The position numbers were made by a program, and so were the translations under genes. Positions 17,080 to 26,359 of a stretch of DNA of 64,000 bases are shown in pieces. A model generated the notes under the pieces. That model had not been told where the DNA came from, did not search any database, and was given only the letters and a program-made list of their open reading frames with translations. The number at the start of each line of letters is the position of its first letter. Position 1 is the first letter of the stretch. Source of the DNA: Pseudopedobacter sp037968815 (GTDB taxonomy: Bacteria > Bacteroidota > Bacteroidia > Sphingobacteriales > Sphingobacteriaceae); NCBI GenBank assembly GCA_037968815.1, contig JBBKWF010000022.1:186001-250000 (forward strand), given 5' to 3'.

Positions 17080-20000
17080 TTAGCGTAGTGTAACATTTAA
17101 ACCAAACACAAAACTTGAAACCAAAGGATATATACCGTAGCTAAGTGGTGAATTTGCTACACCAGCTTGAGTGGTACTTACACTTAATTCTGGATCAAGA
17201 CCAACCCAATCAGTGAAAGTTGCAATGTTTCTGCCACTCACAAAGCAAGTTAAGCTACCTACTTTTAGTTTATCTAATGCGTTCTGTGTTAGACTATAGC
17301 TAAGCGTAATGTCTTTTATTCTAGTATAGTTTTGATCTACAGGGTAAGCATAATTCTTAGGGTTAGTATATGTTAAAGAAGGCTGCGTATTGTTCATATT
17401 CGCTGCTGTCCAGTAACCTACTTCTTGTGGGAAACTTACACGACCACCATAACTTTGTAAGTTTAACAACGGGTTGTTGATTTTTGCTCCTTGTGCTGTT
17501 TGGATTAAAACACTCAATCCAAATTCTTTGTACTTGAAGTTATTCATCATACCACCAGTCCATTTTGGTAAACTGCTACCTTGATAAACTTTATCTGACT
17601 CAGTAATTGTACCGCTTTTGTCAGTATCTACAAACTTTAAACTTCCTGGTGTAGCACCTGGGTCAACTAAAGATGCATCTTCACCTATTTGCCAAACACC
17701 TTCTACTTGGTAGTCATAAATAGCATATAAAGGTTTTCCGATAAACCATTTGTTACCAATATCATCTTTACCATCTCCGTAAAGCGAAACAATTTCATTA
17801 CGGTTTGTTGAGAAGTTGATATTAGATGACCAAGAAAAATTCTTTTTCTCTACGTTAACAGTATTTAAAGTAAACTCAAGACCTTTATTTTTAACACTAC
17901 CTAAATTATCGAAAATGCTTCCGAAACCGGTAATTGTTGGCAATTGACGTCGTAATAATACATCTTCAGTTTTAGTGAAGTAAGCCTCAACTGTACCGCT
18001 TATTCTACTTTTTAAGATAGAGAAATCGATAGCGAAATTACTTCCAGTAGTACTTTCCCAGTTTAGCTCTGTATTACCTAATACACCATTTGTTAGTAAA
18101 GAACTTGAAACTAAACCTGTTGCCGTAGCTCCACCATAAACGTATTTAGTAACACCTTGAGTGGTGATTGTTTGATATACACCTACTGCTTGGTTACCAG
18201 AAGTACCGTAAGAAGCTCTTAGCTTGATGTTATCAATTTGTTTAACATCCTTTAAAAAGTTCTCATTAGAAATATTCCAGCCTAAAGCTACAGAAGGGAA
18301 AGTTCCGTACTTATTAGTTCCTGAACCAAAGGCAGAATAACCATCACGTCTTGCGGTAGCAGTAAATAAGTATTTACTATCATAAGAGTAGTTAAAACGA
18401 CCCATTTGAGAAACTAAAGCTTCTCTACTGTAATAAGAGCTACCTGTGATTAATGTTGCTGCACCTATATTATTATAGGATACTTCATCATTAATAAAGG
18501 TTTTTCCGGTCATGCTGTTTATAAAGTATTTTTTTTCTTGTGCACTATATAAAGCAGTAACATCTAAATGATGTTTTCCCCAGTTTTTATCGTAGGTCAC
18601 TATGTTTTCAACAATCCAGCTATTGGTTTCAGAATTGCTAATTGCAGCAGTACCTCCATCAGTATCACCTGTATTAGCACCTCTGTAAGATGCACCACGA
18701 GAAGGCAAGAATGCATAATTAGCATTTATTCTGTATTTTAAACCGGGTATGAATTTTGGTTTAACTTCTGCGTAAACTATACCGTTAAGGTTTTTTTGTC
18801 TATTTAAAACATCAGCATTTAAACCTAATAATGGGTTTCTTGTATATGTTTCTCCTAACATCGGGAAAATTGTATATTCTCCATTTGGATCACGTAAACG
18901 ACCATAAGGGCTCATTTGCATAGCCGCTGAATAACTTGATGTTCCTCCGTCTGTATTATTGTCAGCAAAAAACAATGAAGTTCCTGCAGTTAACCAATCT
19001 GTTAGGTCAGCATCTAAATTCGATCTAAAAGATGCTCTGCCAAACTGGTAACCCTTTAATACACCTGTTTGTTTTTGATAAGCACCAGAAACAAAATATT
19101 TGATTTTATCGCCACCGCCAGAAATACTCAAGTTATGATCTTGAATAAATCCTTGTTGAGAAATTTCATCTAACCAATTTGTAGTTATACCAGCAGTATA
19201 ATTTTCCTGCTCGTAAGCATTAGGTACTGGAATAGCGCCAGGTACTTGATTCTTTTGTGCTAAATAATCAGTGTACTGTTGTACGTATTGGTCTGGAGTT
19301 AAAGGTGTTAAGGTTTTGTTTTGATATTCTGGACCAGCAAAAGTACTGTATCTGATAGTTGGTTTACCTGATTTACCTCTTTTGGTAGTAATCAAAATAA
19401 CACCACTTGATCCTCTAGTACCATAAACTGCAACTGCAGATGCATCCTTAAGAATCTCTATAGACTCAATATCGTTTGGATTGATATCATTCATAGAACC
19501 ACCAAGGTTACTGAAAGGAACACCATCAATTACTGTTAATGGAGCAGTACTTGCATTAATAGAGTTAACCCCTCTAACTTGTACACCTGCAGAACTACCT
19601 GGTACAGAAGAAGATTGACTAATTCTAATACCTGCTGTTGTTCCTTCAATTGCATGAAGTACGTTAGTTACAGGTATTTTTGATAACCTTTCTTTTGGTA
19701 CAGATGTTACAGAACCTGTAATATCTGAACGTTTTTGCGTTCCGTAACCTACAACAACTACCTCATCGATTTTATATTTATCGAAATCCATAGCCATAGT
19801 GATGTTAATCACAGATTTGTTGGTGATGTTTACACTTTGAGAAATGTATCCAACATAAGTAAAAACTAAAGTTGAACCTTCAGGAGCAGTAATTTGAAAC
19901 TCACCCGCTGAATTTGTTCCAGCACTTATTTTACTTCCTTTAACCGTAACAGCAACTCCTTGTAGTATACCCCCGCCTTCTCCGGTTACTGTCCCTTTAA

Positions 20001-20217
20001 TAATTACATCTTTTGCAAGAAGTAGTTTATAAGAATCACTTCTTAGGTTTGTGTTTACGTTGCTGTTAATTGTCGTTGTTTCAACGAATTTCTCTATACT
20101 GGCATTTACACTAGTTGAGAGCATTAAAACAGAAGCACATAATAGTGTGCGCTTTGGATTAATCGCCCGGTAAAAGCTCATAAAAGAAGAGGTTTTTTGT
20201 AATAGTTTTTTGTTCAT
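17080..20217 (-). CDS. SusC/RagA TonB-linked outer-membrane transporter
   Basis: A 1045-residue TonB-dependent importer. After the signal region comes a carboxypeptidase-regulatory-like domain (about 72-145), the TonB/plug signature VVVGYGTQKRSDITGSV, the plug motif GTRGSSGVILITTKRG, and a beta-barrel ending in ...FGLNVTLR with a terminal aromatic/hydrophobic strand. It forms the outer-membrane channel with the downstream SusD. No FecR/sigma pair lies nearby, and no N-terminal signalling domain was noticed, so control is probably through another route. It is the first gene of the susCD transcript. Confidence 0.95.
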   Translation of the reverse strand: MNKKLLQKTSSFMSFYRAINPKRTLLCASVLMLSTSVNASIEKFVETTTINSNVNTNLRSDSYKLLLAKDVIIKGTVTGEGGGILQGVAVTVKGSKISAGTNSAGEFQITAPEGSTLVFTYVGYISQSVNITNKSVINITMAMDFDKYKIDEVVVVGYGTQKRSDITGSVTSVPKERLSKIPVTNVLHAIEGTTAGIRISQSSSVPGSSAGVQVRGVNSINASTAPLTVIDGVPFSNLGGSMNDINPNDIESIEILKDASAVAVYGTRGSSGVILITTKRGKSGKPTIRYSTFAGPEYQNKTLTPLTPDQYVQQYTDYLAQKNQVPGAIPVPNAYEQENYTAGITTNWLDEISQQGFIQDHNLSISGGGDKIKYFVSGAYQKQTGVLKGYQFGRASFRSNLDADLTDWLTAGTSLFFADNNTDGGTSSYSAAMQMSPYGRLRDPNGEYTIFPMLGETYTRNPLLGLNADVLNRQKNLNGIVYAEVKPKFIPGLKYRINANYAFLPSRGASYRGANTGDTDGGTAAISNSETNSWIVENIVTYDKNWGKHHLDVTALYSAQEKKYFINSMTGKTFINDEVSYNNIGAATLITGSSYYSREALVSQMGRFNYSYDSKYLFTATARRDGYSAFGSGTNKYGTFPSVALGWNISNENFLKDVKQIDNIKLRASYGTSGNQAVGVYQTITTQGVTKYVYGGATATGLVSSSLLTNGVLGNTELNWESTTGSNFAIDFSILKSRISGTVEAYFTKTEDVLLRRQLPTITGFGSIFDNLGSVKNKGLEFTLNTVNVEKKNFSWSSNINFSTNRNEIVSLYGDGKDDIGNKWFIGKPLYAIYDYQVEGVWQIGEDASLVDPGATPGSLKFVDTDKSGTITESDKVYQGSSLPKWTGGMMNNFKYKEFGLSVLIQTAQGAKINNPLLNLQSYGGRVSFPQEVGYWTAANMNNTQPSLTYTNPKNYAYPVDQNYTRIKDITLSYSLTQNALDKLKVGSLTCFVSGRNIATFTDWVGLDPELSVSTTQAGVANSPLSYGIYPLVSSFVFGLNVTLR

Positions 20218-20398
20218 TCTTTTGCGTTTAAAATTTTAATGATTTGCAGGAAACAGTTATTTCCTGAGTTAACATTTAGAGATGCATAAACTTGCCCTAG
20301 GCTGTTTTAGCGTTCTGGTAATTTTAATTAATTTCAAAATTCATGTCATGTTCTTGCGTTTAGTTATAATTAGTTTAATTGGTTATTTTATTGTTGCG

Positions 20399-20420
20399 AT
20401 TGAAGTTTATCAACTTCAAT
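20399..20420 (-). terminator. Hairpin immediately after the sugar transporter gene
   Basis: A perfect 9-bp inverted repeat (ATTGAAGTT / AACTTCAAT) with a 4-nt loop starts 3 bp after the transporter stop codon. There is no clear T run after it on the minus strand, so it may be a weak terminator or an mRNA 3' stabiliser between transporter and susC. Confidence 0.5.
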
Positions 20421-20423
20421 AGG

Positions 20424-21797
20424 TTAATTATGATTTTTAAGTTGGGGAATCCAGCTTGTAATTTTATGACCGTGAAAGGCATAGTATATCAAGTACAAAT
20501 AGCATGGGGATAATATCCAATAAGCACTTCTTACATTATATAAATCAGCTACATATCCGTAAATCAAAGGGAAAATTGCACTTCCACAAAGAGCCATGAT
20601 GAGCATTGAAGCGCCTACCTTTGTAAATCTGCCTAAGTTTTTTAAAGCTAGAGGCCATATACCGGCCCATACCAATGAGTTGGCTAGTCCTAATGCTACG
20701 ATGAACCAAATAGAGATGTCTATACTGTGACCTAAAATAGTGTAATCGCCATGGCAGTAAATGATCATCAGCGTAAACACCAAACCCATAACCGTACAAA
20801 TTCGCAATACGTTTACTTGCGAAATATATTTCGGCATCACTAAAATTCCCAAGGCATAACCTATTATAGTAGCAAACAGCGCATATGAAGGAAATACTTT
20901 AGCTTCAGTAATAGACATTCCCATACTATTAGCATATCCGATAACAGTATCAATTGCTATAACCTGTGTACCTACATGGAAAAACAGCGCTATAACACCC
21001 AATACTAAATAAGGGAACTGGAAAGCACTTTTCTTGTCTCCGTTTAAAGTTGATACTTCTTCAGATTCCTGCTCAGTATCAATTTCTGGCAAAGGAGAGA
21101 ACCGAACTAATGAACCAAGTATGGTCAAAACCACACCCAGAACAGCATAGGGAATAATTACCCTTCTCACTAATTCATCTAAAACACCGTTACGTTCTAC
21201 TGCGCTCATTAAAGGTAACTGCTTCAACATTTCATCATCGGTAACTTTAAATATGACTGATGCGAAAACTAGAGGAGCTAAAATTCCTGCTCCTTTATTA
21301 CAGATACCCATAAAGCTTATTCTCTTTGCTGCTTTTTCGGGTGGACCTAATATGGTTATATAAGGATTAGCAGCAGTCTGCAATATTGCCAGACCAGAAC
21401 CTATAGTAAATAGTCCGATTAAAAATATCTCATAAGTTCTTGAAAGAGCGGCAGGGATAAATATAAAAACTCCAATTGCCATCAGCCATAAGCCATACAT
21501 GATTCCTTTTTTGAAACCGACTCTTTTTAAAAGATAAGAAGAGGGTAGGGATACTACGAAGTAAGAGATGTAAAAAGCGAAGGCAACAAGGTAAGATTGA
21601 AAGTTGGTTAGCTCGCAAGCTATCTTGAAGTAGGGGATTAAAATAGCATTCACCCAAGTAATAAATCCAAAGACAAAAAACAACCCTCCTAATATGAACA
21701 TGGAGATAGTAGTCTCTCTTGAGGTAAGAGAATTAACTTGAACTGAGGTGACTTGACCTTTATTTACTGACATAGATGAATTATTGTTTAAAAACAT
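20424..21797 (-). CDS. FucP/NagP-type sugar:H+ symporter (MFS)
   Basis: A 457-residue inner-membrane protein with about 12 predicted membrane helices, of the L-fucose permease branch of the major facilitator superfamily. Typical segments are FILGGLFFVFGFITWVNAIL, a helix ending LKRVGFKKG, and LAILQTAANPYI. Members carry fucose, GlcNAc, glucose or galactose; with nagA/nagB in the locus, an N-acetylhexosamine is the best guess. The start may be the ATG at 21797 or the one at 21773 (MSVNKGQ). The second leaves room for an operator-like palindrome whose near edge is only 5 bp from the first start codon. Confidence 0.9.
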   Translation of the reverse strand: MFLNNNSSMSVNKGQVTSVQVNSLTSRETTISMFILGGLFFVFGFITWVNAILIPYFKIACELTNFQSYLVAFAFYISYFVVSLPSSYLLKRVGFKKGIMYGLWLMAIGVFIFIPAALSRTYEIFLIGLFTIGSGLAILQTAANPYITILGPPEKAAKRISFMGICNKGAGILAPLVFASVIFKVTDDEMLKQLPLMSAVERNGVLDELVRRVIIPYAVLGVVLTILGSLVRFSPLPEIDTEQESEEVSTLNGDKKSAFQFPYLVLGVIALFFHVGTQVIAIDTVIGYANSMGMSITEAKVFPSYALFATIIGYALGILVMPKYISQVNVLRICTVMGLVFTLMIIYCHGDYTILGHSIDISIWFIVALGLANSLVWAGIWPLALKNLGRFTKVGASMLIMALCGSAIFPLIYGYVADLYNVRSAYWILSPCYLYLIYYAFHGHKITSWIPQLKNHN

Positions 21798-21801
21798 ATC
21801 G

Positions 21802-21815
21802 CGTGTACGTTCACG
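21802..21815 (-). promoter_or_regulatory. LacI-family-like operator, proximal copy
   Basis: CGTGTACGTTCACG is a near-perfect palindrome centred on ACGT, of the CG-centred type bound by LacI-family repressors. It ends 5 bp before the transporter ATG at 21797 (29 bp before the alternative at 21773). A second copy lies 108 bp upstream, centre to centre. Confidence 0.65.
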
Positions 21816-21909
21816 AATTTTGATTAAATGGTATTAACTTTTATGTTTTTGTAAAAATTACTCTGAAAAATAGTTCTATTATTGGTGATTAACTCTAAAT
21901 ACTCTCCGA

Positions 21910-21923
21910 CGTGAGCGTACACG
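21910..21923 (-). promoter_or_regulatory. LacI-family-like operator, distal copy
   Basis: CGTGAGCGTACACG; its reverse complement differs from the proximal copy at one base of 14. The 108-bp centre-to-centre distance is close to a whole number of helical turns, which would suit DNA looping by a tetrameric repressor. No LacI-type gene is in the window. Confidence 0.65.
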
Positions 21924-22232
21924 AATATATGAAATATTTATTTAAACAAAACTTATTCTTAAAAAAAAATTAACATTAAGATAATATGTATAGCCTTCTT
22001 AGGTGTTGAAGTAAGGGCTCAGAGGCTCAAGGGGTTAATTAGGGGCATTGCAGCTTTGTGAAATAATAGGCAATCTTTATTTTGTTTAGAAATAACGCAT
22101 ATTAATTCGGGCTTTAATGATAATGCTTGCATATTGTTTTGCAAGACCTGTTGGAAGATAGGTTGAACAAAGAGCCAGCTATATAAGGTGCTTTTGATAG
22201 GGGTTAAAAGACACCTTAGTTTGGTGAGACAT

Positions 22233-22289
22233 AAAAGACTCCCTTCTGTGATTAAAGCAAATTAGACTTTAATATAAAGGGAGTCTTTT
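22233..22289 (-). terminator. Long-stem terminator after uxuA
   Basis: A perfect 13-bp inverted repeat (AAAAGACTCCCTT / AAGGGAGTCTTTT) encloses a 31-nt loop that holds a further 6-bp pairing (TTAAAG / CTTTAA). It lies about 90 bp past the uxuA stop. With A and T at the outer ends it can act in both directions. Confidence 0.75.
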
Positions 22290-22381
22290 GTTATGGTGTC
22301 AATTACGACTAATCAATTAAGATTTGATATTGTCGTGTAATTTGATTTTTCTAGTAATTTATGAGATAATATAAAACAACT

Positions 22382-23572
22382 TTAATCCAATATAGACCGC
22401 TTAATACCTAACTCCAATCCTCTTAATTCAGCTAATCCTTTCATACGACCTATAACAGAATACCCAGGATAGGTGTTTCGCTCATAATCGTTAAGGATTT
22501 TGTGTCCATGATCTGGACGAATTGGGATTGCTACTTCGCCTTTTCCAGCTTGCTCTCTTTTTTTCTGTTCTAAAATAACCACTTTCATAACCGCATACAT
22601 ATCTGTGCTTCCGTCCAAATGTGTTGCTTCATGAAAACTACCATCATTTTCCCTTTGCACATTACGTAAATGCAGAAAATGAATATGTTGGCCCAGTCTT
22701 TCTACAATGCCAGGAAGGTCATTTAACGGATTAGCGCCTAAAGAACCGGTACAAAACGTAATTCCATTAGAGGGTGAAGGTATAAAACCTACAATCTCAC
22801 TTAGATCTGCTTCGTTTGTTACTACTCTTGGCAACCCTAATATCTGAAAAGGAGGGTCATCTGGATGGATACACATTTTTATTCCTACTTCTTCAGCTGT
22901 AGGGATGATCGCTTTTAGGAAATAGGCTAGATTTTCTTTGAGCTTTACAACGTCCACTTGGTCATAACGTTGCAGGTGTTCTCTAAACTCTTCAACAGTG
23001 AAAACTTCATCTGTACCCGGCAACCCTGCCATAATTGTGTTGGTTAGCAAGGTTAGCTCTTCTGGAGATATTTTGTCCAAATACTCTTGGGCAAGCTGTT
23101 GCTGCGTTTGGTCATATTCATTAAACGCCTGATCTCTTTTTAAGATAAAGAGATCGAAAGCAGCTAGTGCAATTGCATCATAACGAAGGGCACTTGCGTT
23201 ATTAGGTAATCTAAAGTCAAGGTGGGTGCGTGTCCAGTCAAGAACTGGCATAAAATTATAACAGACGATGGCTAATCCTTCAGAAGCCATGTTGCGTAAT
23301 GATTTAATATAAATTTCAATATAATGATCTCGCTCTGATGAACCAGTCTTTATACTTTCATGAATATTAAGACTTTCTACAACGCTCCATGTAAGGCCGG
23401 CATCTTCAATTATCTTTTTTCGTTGCTTTATTTCAGCGATTGTCCATTCCTCTCCGCAAGGTATGTGATGTAAGGCAGTAACAACGCCAGTTGCTTCTGT
23501 TTGACGAATATCCGCTAAGGTGACTTCGTCATTGGGTCCAAACCACCGAAAAGTTTGTTGTAGGTTTTGCAT
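22382..23572 (-). CDS. uxuA: Mannonate dehydratase
   Basis: A 396-residue cytoplasmic enzyme that dehydrates D-mannonate to 2-keto-3-deoxy-D-gluconate in hexuronate catabolism. It opens with MQNLQQTFRWFGPND, a family hallmark, followed by VVTALHHIPCGEEW, NFMPVLDWTRTHL, the metal-site region MCIHPDDPP, TFCTGSLGA, HLRNV and IRPDHGHKI. These Cys/His/Asp positions are where the family binds its divalent metal. It is a single gene with its own terminator, upstream of and co-directional with the polysaccharide locus. It fits use of glucuronate released there, although uxaC, uxuB and kdgK are not in the window. Confidence 0.95.
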   Translation of the reverse strand: MQNLQQTFRWFGPNDEVTLADIRQTEATGVVTALHHIPCGEEWTIAEIKQRKKIIEDAGLTWSVVESLNIHESIKTGSSERDHYIEIYIKSLRNMASEGLAIVCYNFMPVLDWTRTHLDFRLPNNASALRYDAIALAAFDLFILKRDQAFNEYDQTQQQLAQEYLDKISPEELTLLTNTIMAGLPGTDEVFTVEEFREHLQRYDQVDVVKLKENLAYFLKAIIPTAEEVGIKMCIHPDDPPFQILGLPRVVTNEADLSEIVGFIPSPSNGITFCTGSLGANPLNDLPGIVERLGQHIHFLHLRNVQRENDGSFHEATHLDGSTDMYAVMKVVILEQKKREQAGKGEVAIPIRPDHGHKILNDYERNTYPGYSVIGRMKGLAELRGLELGIKRSILD

Positions 23573-23774
23573 TTGCTGATAGCTAGTGTTTTCTAAATTC
23601 GTCGAATATAGAAAATAGTTGTTCTCAAATAAAAATAATATTGTTAATTATTTCAGAGCTGAGTTATACGCTACTTAAGTATACTAACGCTGTTACTATA
23701 TATAATAGGAGTAGGTCTCTAACTAATAAATTCTAGGCACAACTAAGAAATGAACCCTGTAGAAGGATGGTGGG

Positions 23775-23799
23775 TGATGGTAAGCGTTCTTAACCATCA
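23775..23799 (-). terminator. Hairpin after the Bcr/CflA gene
   Basis: An inverted repeat of about 10 bp with one bulge (TGATGGT-AAG / CTT-ACCATCA, 4-nt loop) lies 38 bp past the efflux gene stop. There is no T run, so termination is uncertain. An operator for uxuA, whose start is about 200 bp away, is the alternative. Confidence 0.35.
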
Positions 23800-23836
23800 A
23801 GAGGTAAATGTGTAGCTGGAGCAACTATATTCTCCT

Positions 23837-25042
23837 TTACTTCATAATGTTCTTCCTTCCGAGAGCTAAAATCATCAAAGCAATTAATGAAGTTGCAGTC
23901 ATTACAACAGTCATTGGTATAGCCGATGGGCTATTTAATAGACCGATAGCTAAGGAAGCTATTGCGCCTGCACCTAGTTGGATGGCTCCCATTAAAGAGG
24001 AAGCTGTTCCTGCATTTTCCGAAAAAGGAGCGAGAGATAGTGCCACTCCATTTGGGTTTGCAACACCAATACAGCATAAAAAAAGGAAAAGTATTACTGT
24101 AGTTTCATATAGCCCAAACCAGTTGAAAAAAGATCCGGCTAAAAATATGATAGAGATGATGAGTTGAGAAGTTAGCGCTATCGGGATGATTTCTTCACTT
24201 TTGAATTTTTTTAAGAGCAAGCTGTTTAATTGGCTAGCTCCGATGAAACCAACTGATAAAATGGCAAAAATCCATCCATAAGTAGTTTCACTCACTTTAT
24301 AGATATCCATATAAATTAGTGGAGAGCTAGATATGTAGGCAAATAATCCTGAAAAGGAAAAAGCTCCTGCTAAAGTATAGGTGTAGAACTGAGGGTTAAC
24401 CAGTACCGCTTTGAATCCTTTTAAAATTGGTTTGGGTTTTAAAGATAAAGACGGGTTACCTTTAAAGCCTTCGGGTAAAAAGAAAAATACTACTAAAAGA
24501 ATGATAAGTGCAATACTTGCTAAAGTGAAAAACACCGATTGCCAACCTAAACTTGCGGTTAAATAACCACCTACTGTTGGGGCAATCATGGGCGAAACAC
24601 CCACTACAAGTATTAGCAGTGCAAAAACTTTTGCATTTTCTTTAACCGGAAAAAAGTCACGAACCATTGCCATTGCAGCAACTGCAGCCGCACAACTACC
24701 TATGGCTTGTACAAAACGTAATGCAATTAACGATTCAATAGAGTGTGCTTGTGCGCAACCTACAGAAGCTAAAATGTAAACCAATAAACCAATGTATAGA
24801 GGTTTTTTTCTCCCATATTTATCTAATAAAGGCCCGTATAAAAGCTGACCTAAAGATATACCCACAAAGAAACTCGCTAACGATAAAGAAACCTGGTTAA
24901 TGGTTGTATTTAAGTCTTTAGCAATTGCAGGGAAACCCGGCAAATACATATCAATAGAAAAAGGACCAAGTGTGGTTAGCGTCCCTAATATTAAAACAAG
25001 AAATATGTGCCTTTTACGAGTCATGGGTTTTGTGGATGCCAA
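23837..25042 (-). CDS. Bcr/CflA-family drug efflux MFS transporter
   Basis: A 401-residue inner-membrane protein with about 12 predicted helices. The segment TLTTLGPFSIDMYLPGFPAIA at the first helix and LLYGPLLDKYGRKKPLYIG in loop 2-3 are signatures of the Bcr/CflA drug:H+ antiporter family, as is RFVQAIGSCAAAVAAMAMVRD. The predicted role is export of toxic compounds such as bicyclomycin or chloramphenicol analogues; the actual substrate is unknown. The start could be 25042 or the Met at 25024 (MTRKRHIF), which is the more usual N-terminus. It is probably monocistronic. Confidence 0.9.
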   Translation of the reverse strand: MASTKPMTRKRHIFLVLILGTLTTLGPFSIDMYLPGFPAIAKDLNTTINQVSLSLASFFVGISLGQLLYGPLLDKYGRKKPLYIGLLVYILASVGCAQAHSIESLIALRFVQAIGSCAAAVAAMAMVRDFFPVKENAKVFALLILVVGVSPMIAPTVGGYLTASLGWQSVFFTLASIALIILLVVFFFLPEGFKGNPSLSLKPKPILKGFKAVLVNPQFYTYTLAGAFSFSGLFAYISSSPLIYMDIYKVSETTYGWIFAILSVGFIGASQLNSLLLKKFKSEEIIPIALTSQLIISIIFLAGSFFNWFGLYETTVILFLFLCCIGVANPNGVALSLAPFSENAGTASSLMGAIQLGAGAIASLAIGLLNSPSAIPMTVVMTATSLIALMILALGRKNIMK

Positions 25043-25154
25043 TTAAAATGAGGTGCAAAGATGCATTTTCTACTTTTGTTTGTTTTGGCCATAGAATAAA
25101 TATTTTTTTGGATTAGCTGCTTATTTGCAGAGGAACAGAAGTGAAAGCGAAAAA

Positions 25155-26186
25155 CTAAGCTTTTAGTGCTTCTCTTACTTTCGGTGCAATTTTATTTCCA
25201 AATATTTCTATTGATTTCATCATTTCTTTGTGAGAAGGACCACCAACATCCATGTGAGCAGAGAATCGTGTTAACCCAAAAAGCTCTTCCATTTGTAAAA
25301 TTTTATCTACAGCTGCGTTAGCATCGCCAATAATTAAAGCACCTTCTTGGCTTCTACCGTAATCAAACTGTTTTTTTTGATAGGTAGGCCAACCTCTTGA
25401 TGCACCAACTCTATCCATTTGAGCACTATATAATGGGTAGTAATATTCTGAAACAGTATTACTATCAGCGCCAAAAAATGAGTGCATATGAACGCCAACT
25501 TGCATTTCTTGTTCATTATGTCCGTAGTGCTTGTAAACATCACGATAGTATTTAAACAAGGGTTCAAACTGTTTAGGACTTCCTCCAATAATGGCGAAAA
25601 TTACAGGTAAACCTAACCTTGCCGCTCTTTCTACAGATTCTGGTGTGCCACCAACAGCAACCCATATGTTTAAATGGTTGTTTACAGCTCTTGGTAAAAT
25701 TGTTTGTTTATTTAACGATGGACGAAATTTTCCTTGCCAAGTAATAGGGTCTTGTTGATTAATCTTTAGTAATAAATCTAGTTTCTCTTCAAACAGATCT
25801 GCGTAATCATTAAGGTTGTAGCCAAAAAGAGGGAAAGATTCAATAAAACTTCCTCTGCCAGCCATAAGCTCTGCTCTTCCGTTTGAAAGCAAATCAATAG
25901 TTGCAAAACTTTGGTACAACTTAACAGGGTCTGCAGAACTTAAAACGGAAACAGCGCTTCCTAGTTTGATGTTTTTTGTAACTGTTGAAGCGGCAGCTAA
26001 AATAATCTCAGGAACAGAAACTGCATAATCTGGTCGGTGGTGTTCGCCAATACCAAAAAAATCAAGACCAAGCTGATCCATCAGCTTTACTTCTTCAATG
26101 ATTTCTTGCAATCTGACTTTTGCTGGCTGAATTTTCCCTGCTTCATCATGCTGTAAGTCGCCAAACATTCCAATACCTAATTCCAT
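25155..26186 (-). CDS. Luciferase-like flavin-dependent oxidoreductase
   Basis: A protein of about 343 residues in the bacterial-luciferase-like (LLM) monooxygenase family, an F420/FMN TIM barrel. Evidence includes MELGIGMFGD at the start, LGLDFFGIGEHHRPDYAVS, GSAVSVLSSADPVKLYQ, the AELMAGRGSF block and VAVGGTPESVERAARLGLP. The ATG at 26186 is preferred; an in-frame TTG at 26204 would add six residues. Family members oxidise alkanes, aldehydes or sulfonates, and many are of unknown substrate. It is transcribed divergently from the Vsr-like gene. Confidence 0.88.
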   Translation of the reverse strand: MELGIGMFGDLQHDEAGKIQPAKVRLQEIIEEVKLMDQLGLDFFGIGEHHRPDYAVSVPEIILAAASTVTKNIKLGSAVSVLSSADPVKLYQSFATIDLLSNGRAELMAGRGSFIESFPLFGYNLNDYADLFEEKLDLLLKINQQDPITWQGKFRPSLNKQTILPRAVNNHLNIWVAVGGTPESVERAARLGLPVIFAIIGGSPKQFEPLFKYYRDVYKHYGHNEQEMQVGVHMHSFFGADSNTVSEYYYPLYSAQMDRVGASRGWPTYQKKQFDYGRSQEGALIIGDANAAVDKILQMEELFGLTRFSAHMDVGGPSHKEMMKSIEIFGNKIAPKVREALKA

Positions 26187-26359
26187 ATTTAAAATTTGAG
26201 ACAAATATAATGGTGTTTAACCATCTATTTTTTAATGCTGATGTAAAATTAAAACAAATAGGTTGTTCAAAATAACTTCTAAAATGAGGTGCAGTCCTAC
26301 TGTAATGGTTTGGTGTAGGGTTTGTTGATAAATAATAAACCTTAAAAAGAATTAAAATT

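Larger units (their letters stand above)
21798..22381. other. 584-bp intergenic region, transporter to uxuA
   Basis: No credible gene is visible on either strand. It contains the two operator-like palindromes near the transporter, an A/T-rich stretch (about 21940-21985) where the promoter could lie, and the uxuA terminator at 22233-22289. The remainder (about 22000-22230) shows nothing I can assign. Confidence 0.6.

Noticed and set aside
26202..26209. TATATTTG (minus strand), a possible Bacteroidota -7 promoter element upstream of the luciferase-like gene
   Set aside because: No TTTG at the expected -33 distance (next is about 45 bp away) and the leader would be very short.
25045..26293. A 13-bp repeat AAAATGAGGTGCA at 25045 and 26281, flanking the oxidoreductase gene
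   Set aside because: Only two short copies, no inverted arrangement, target duplication or transposase; most likely chance.
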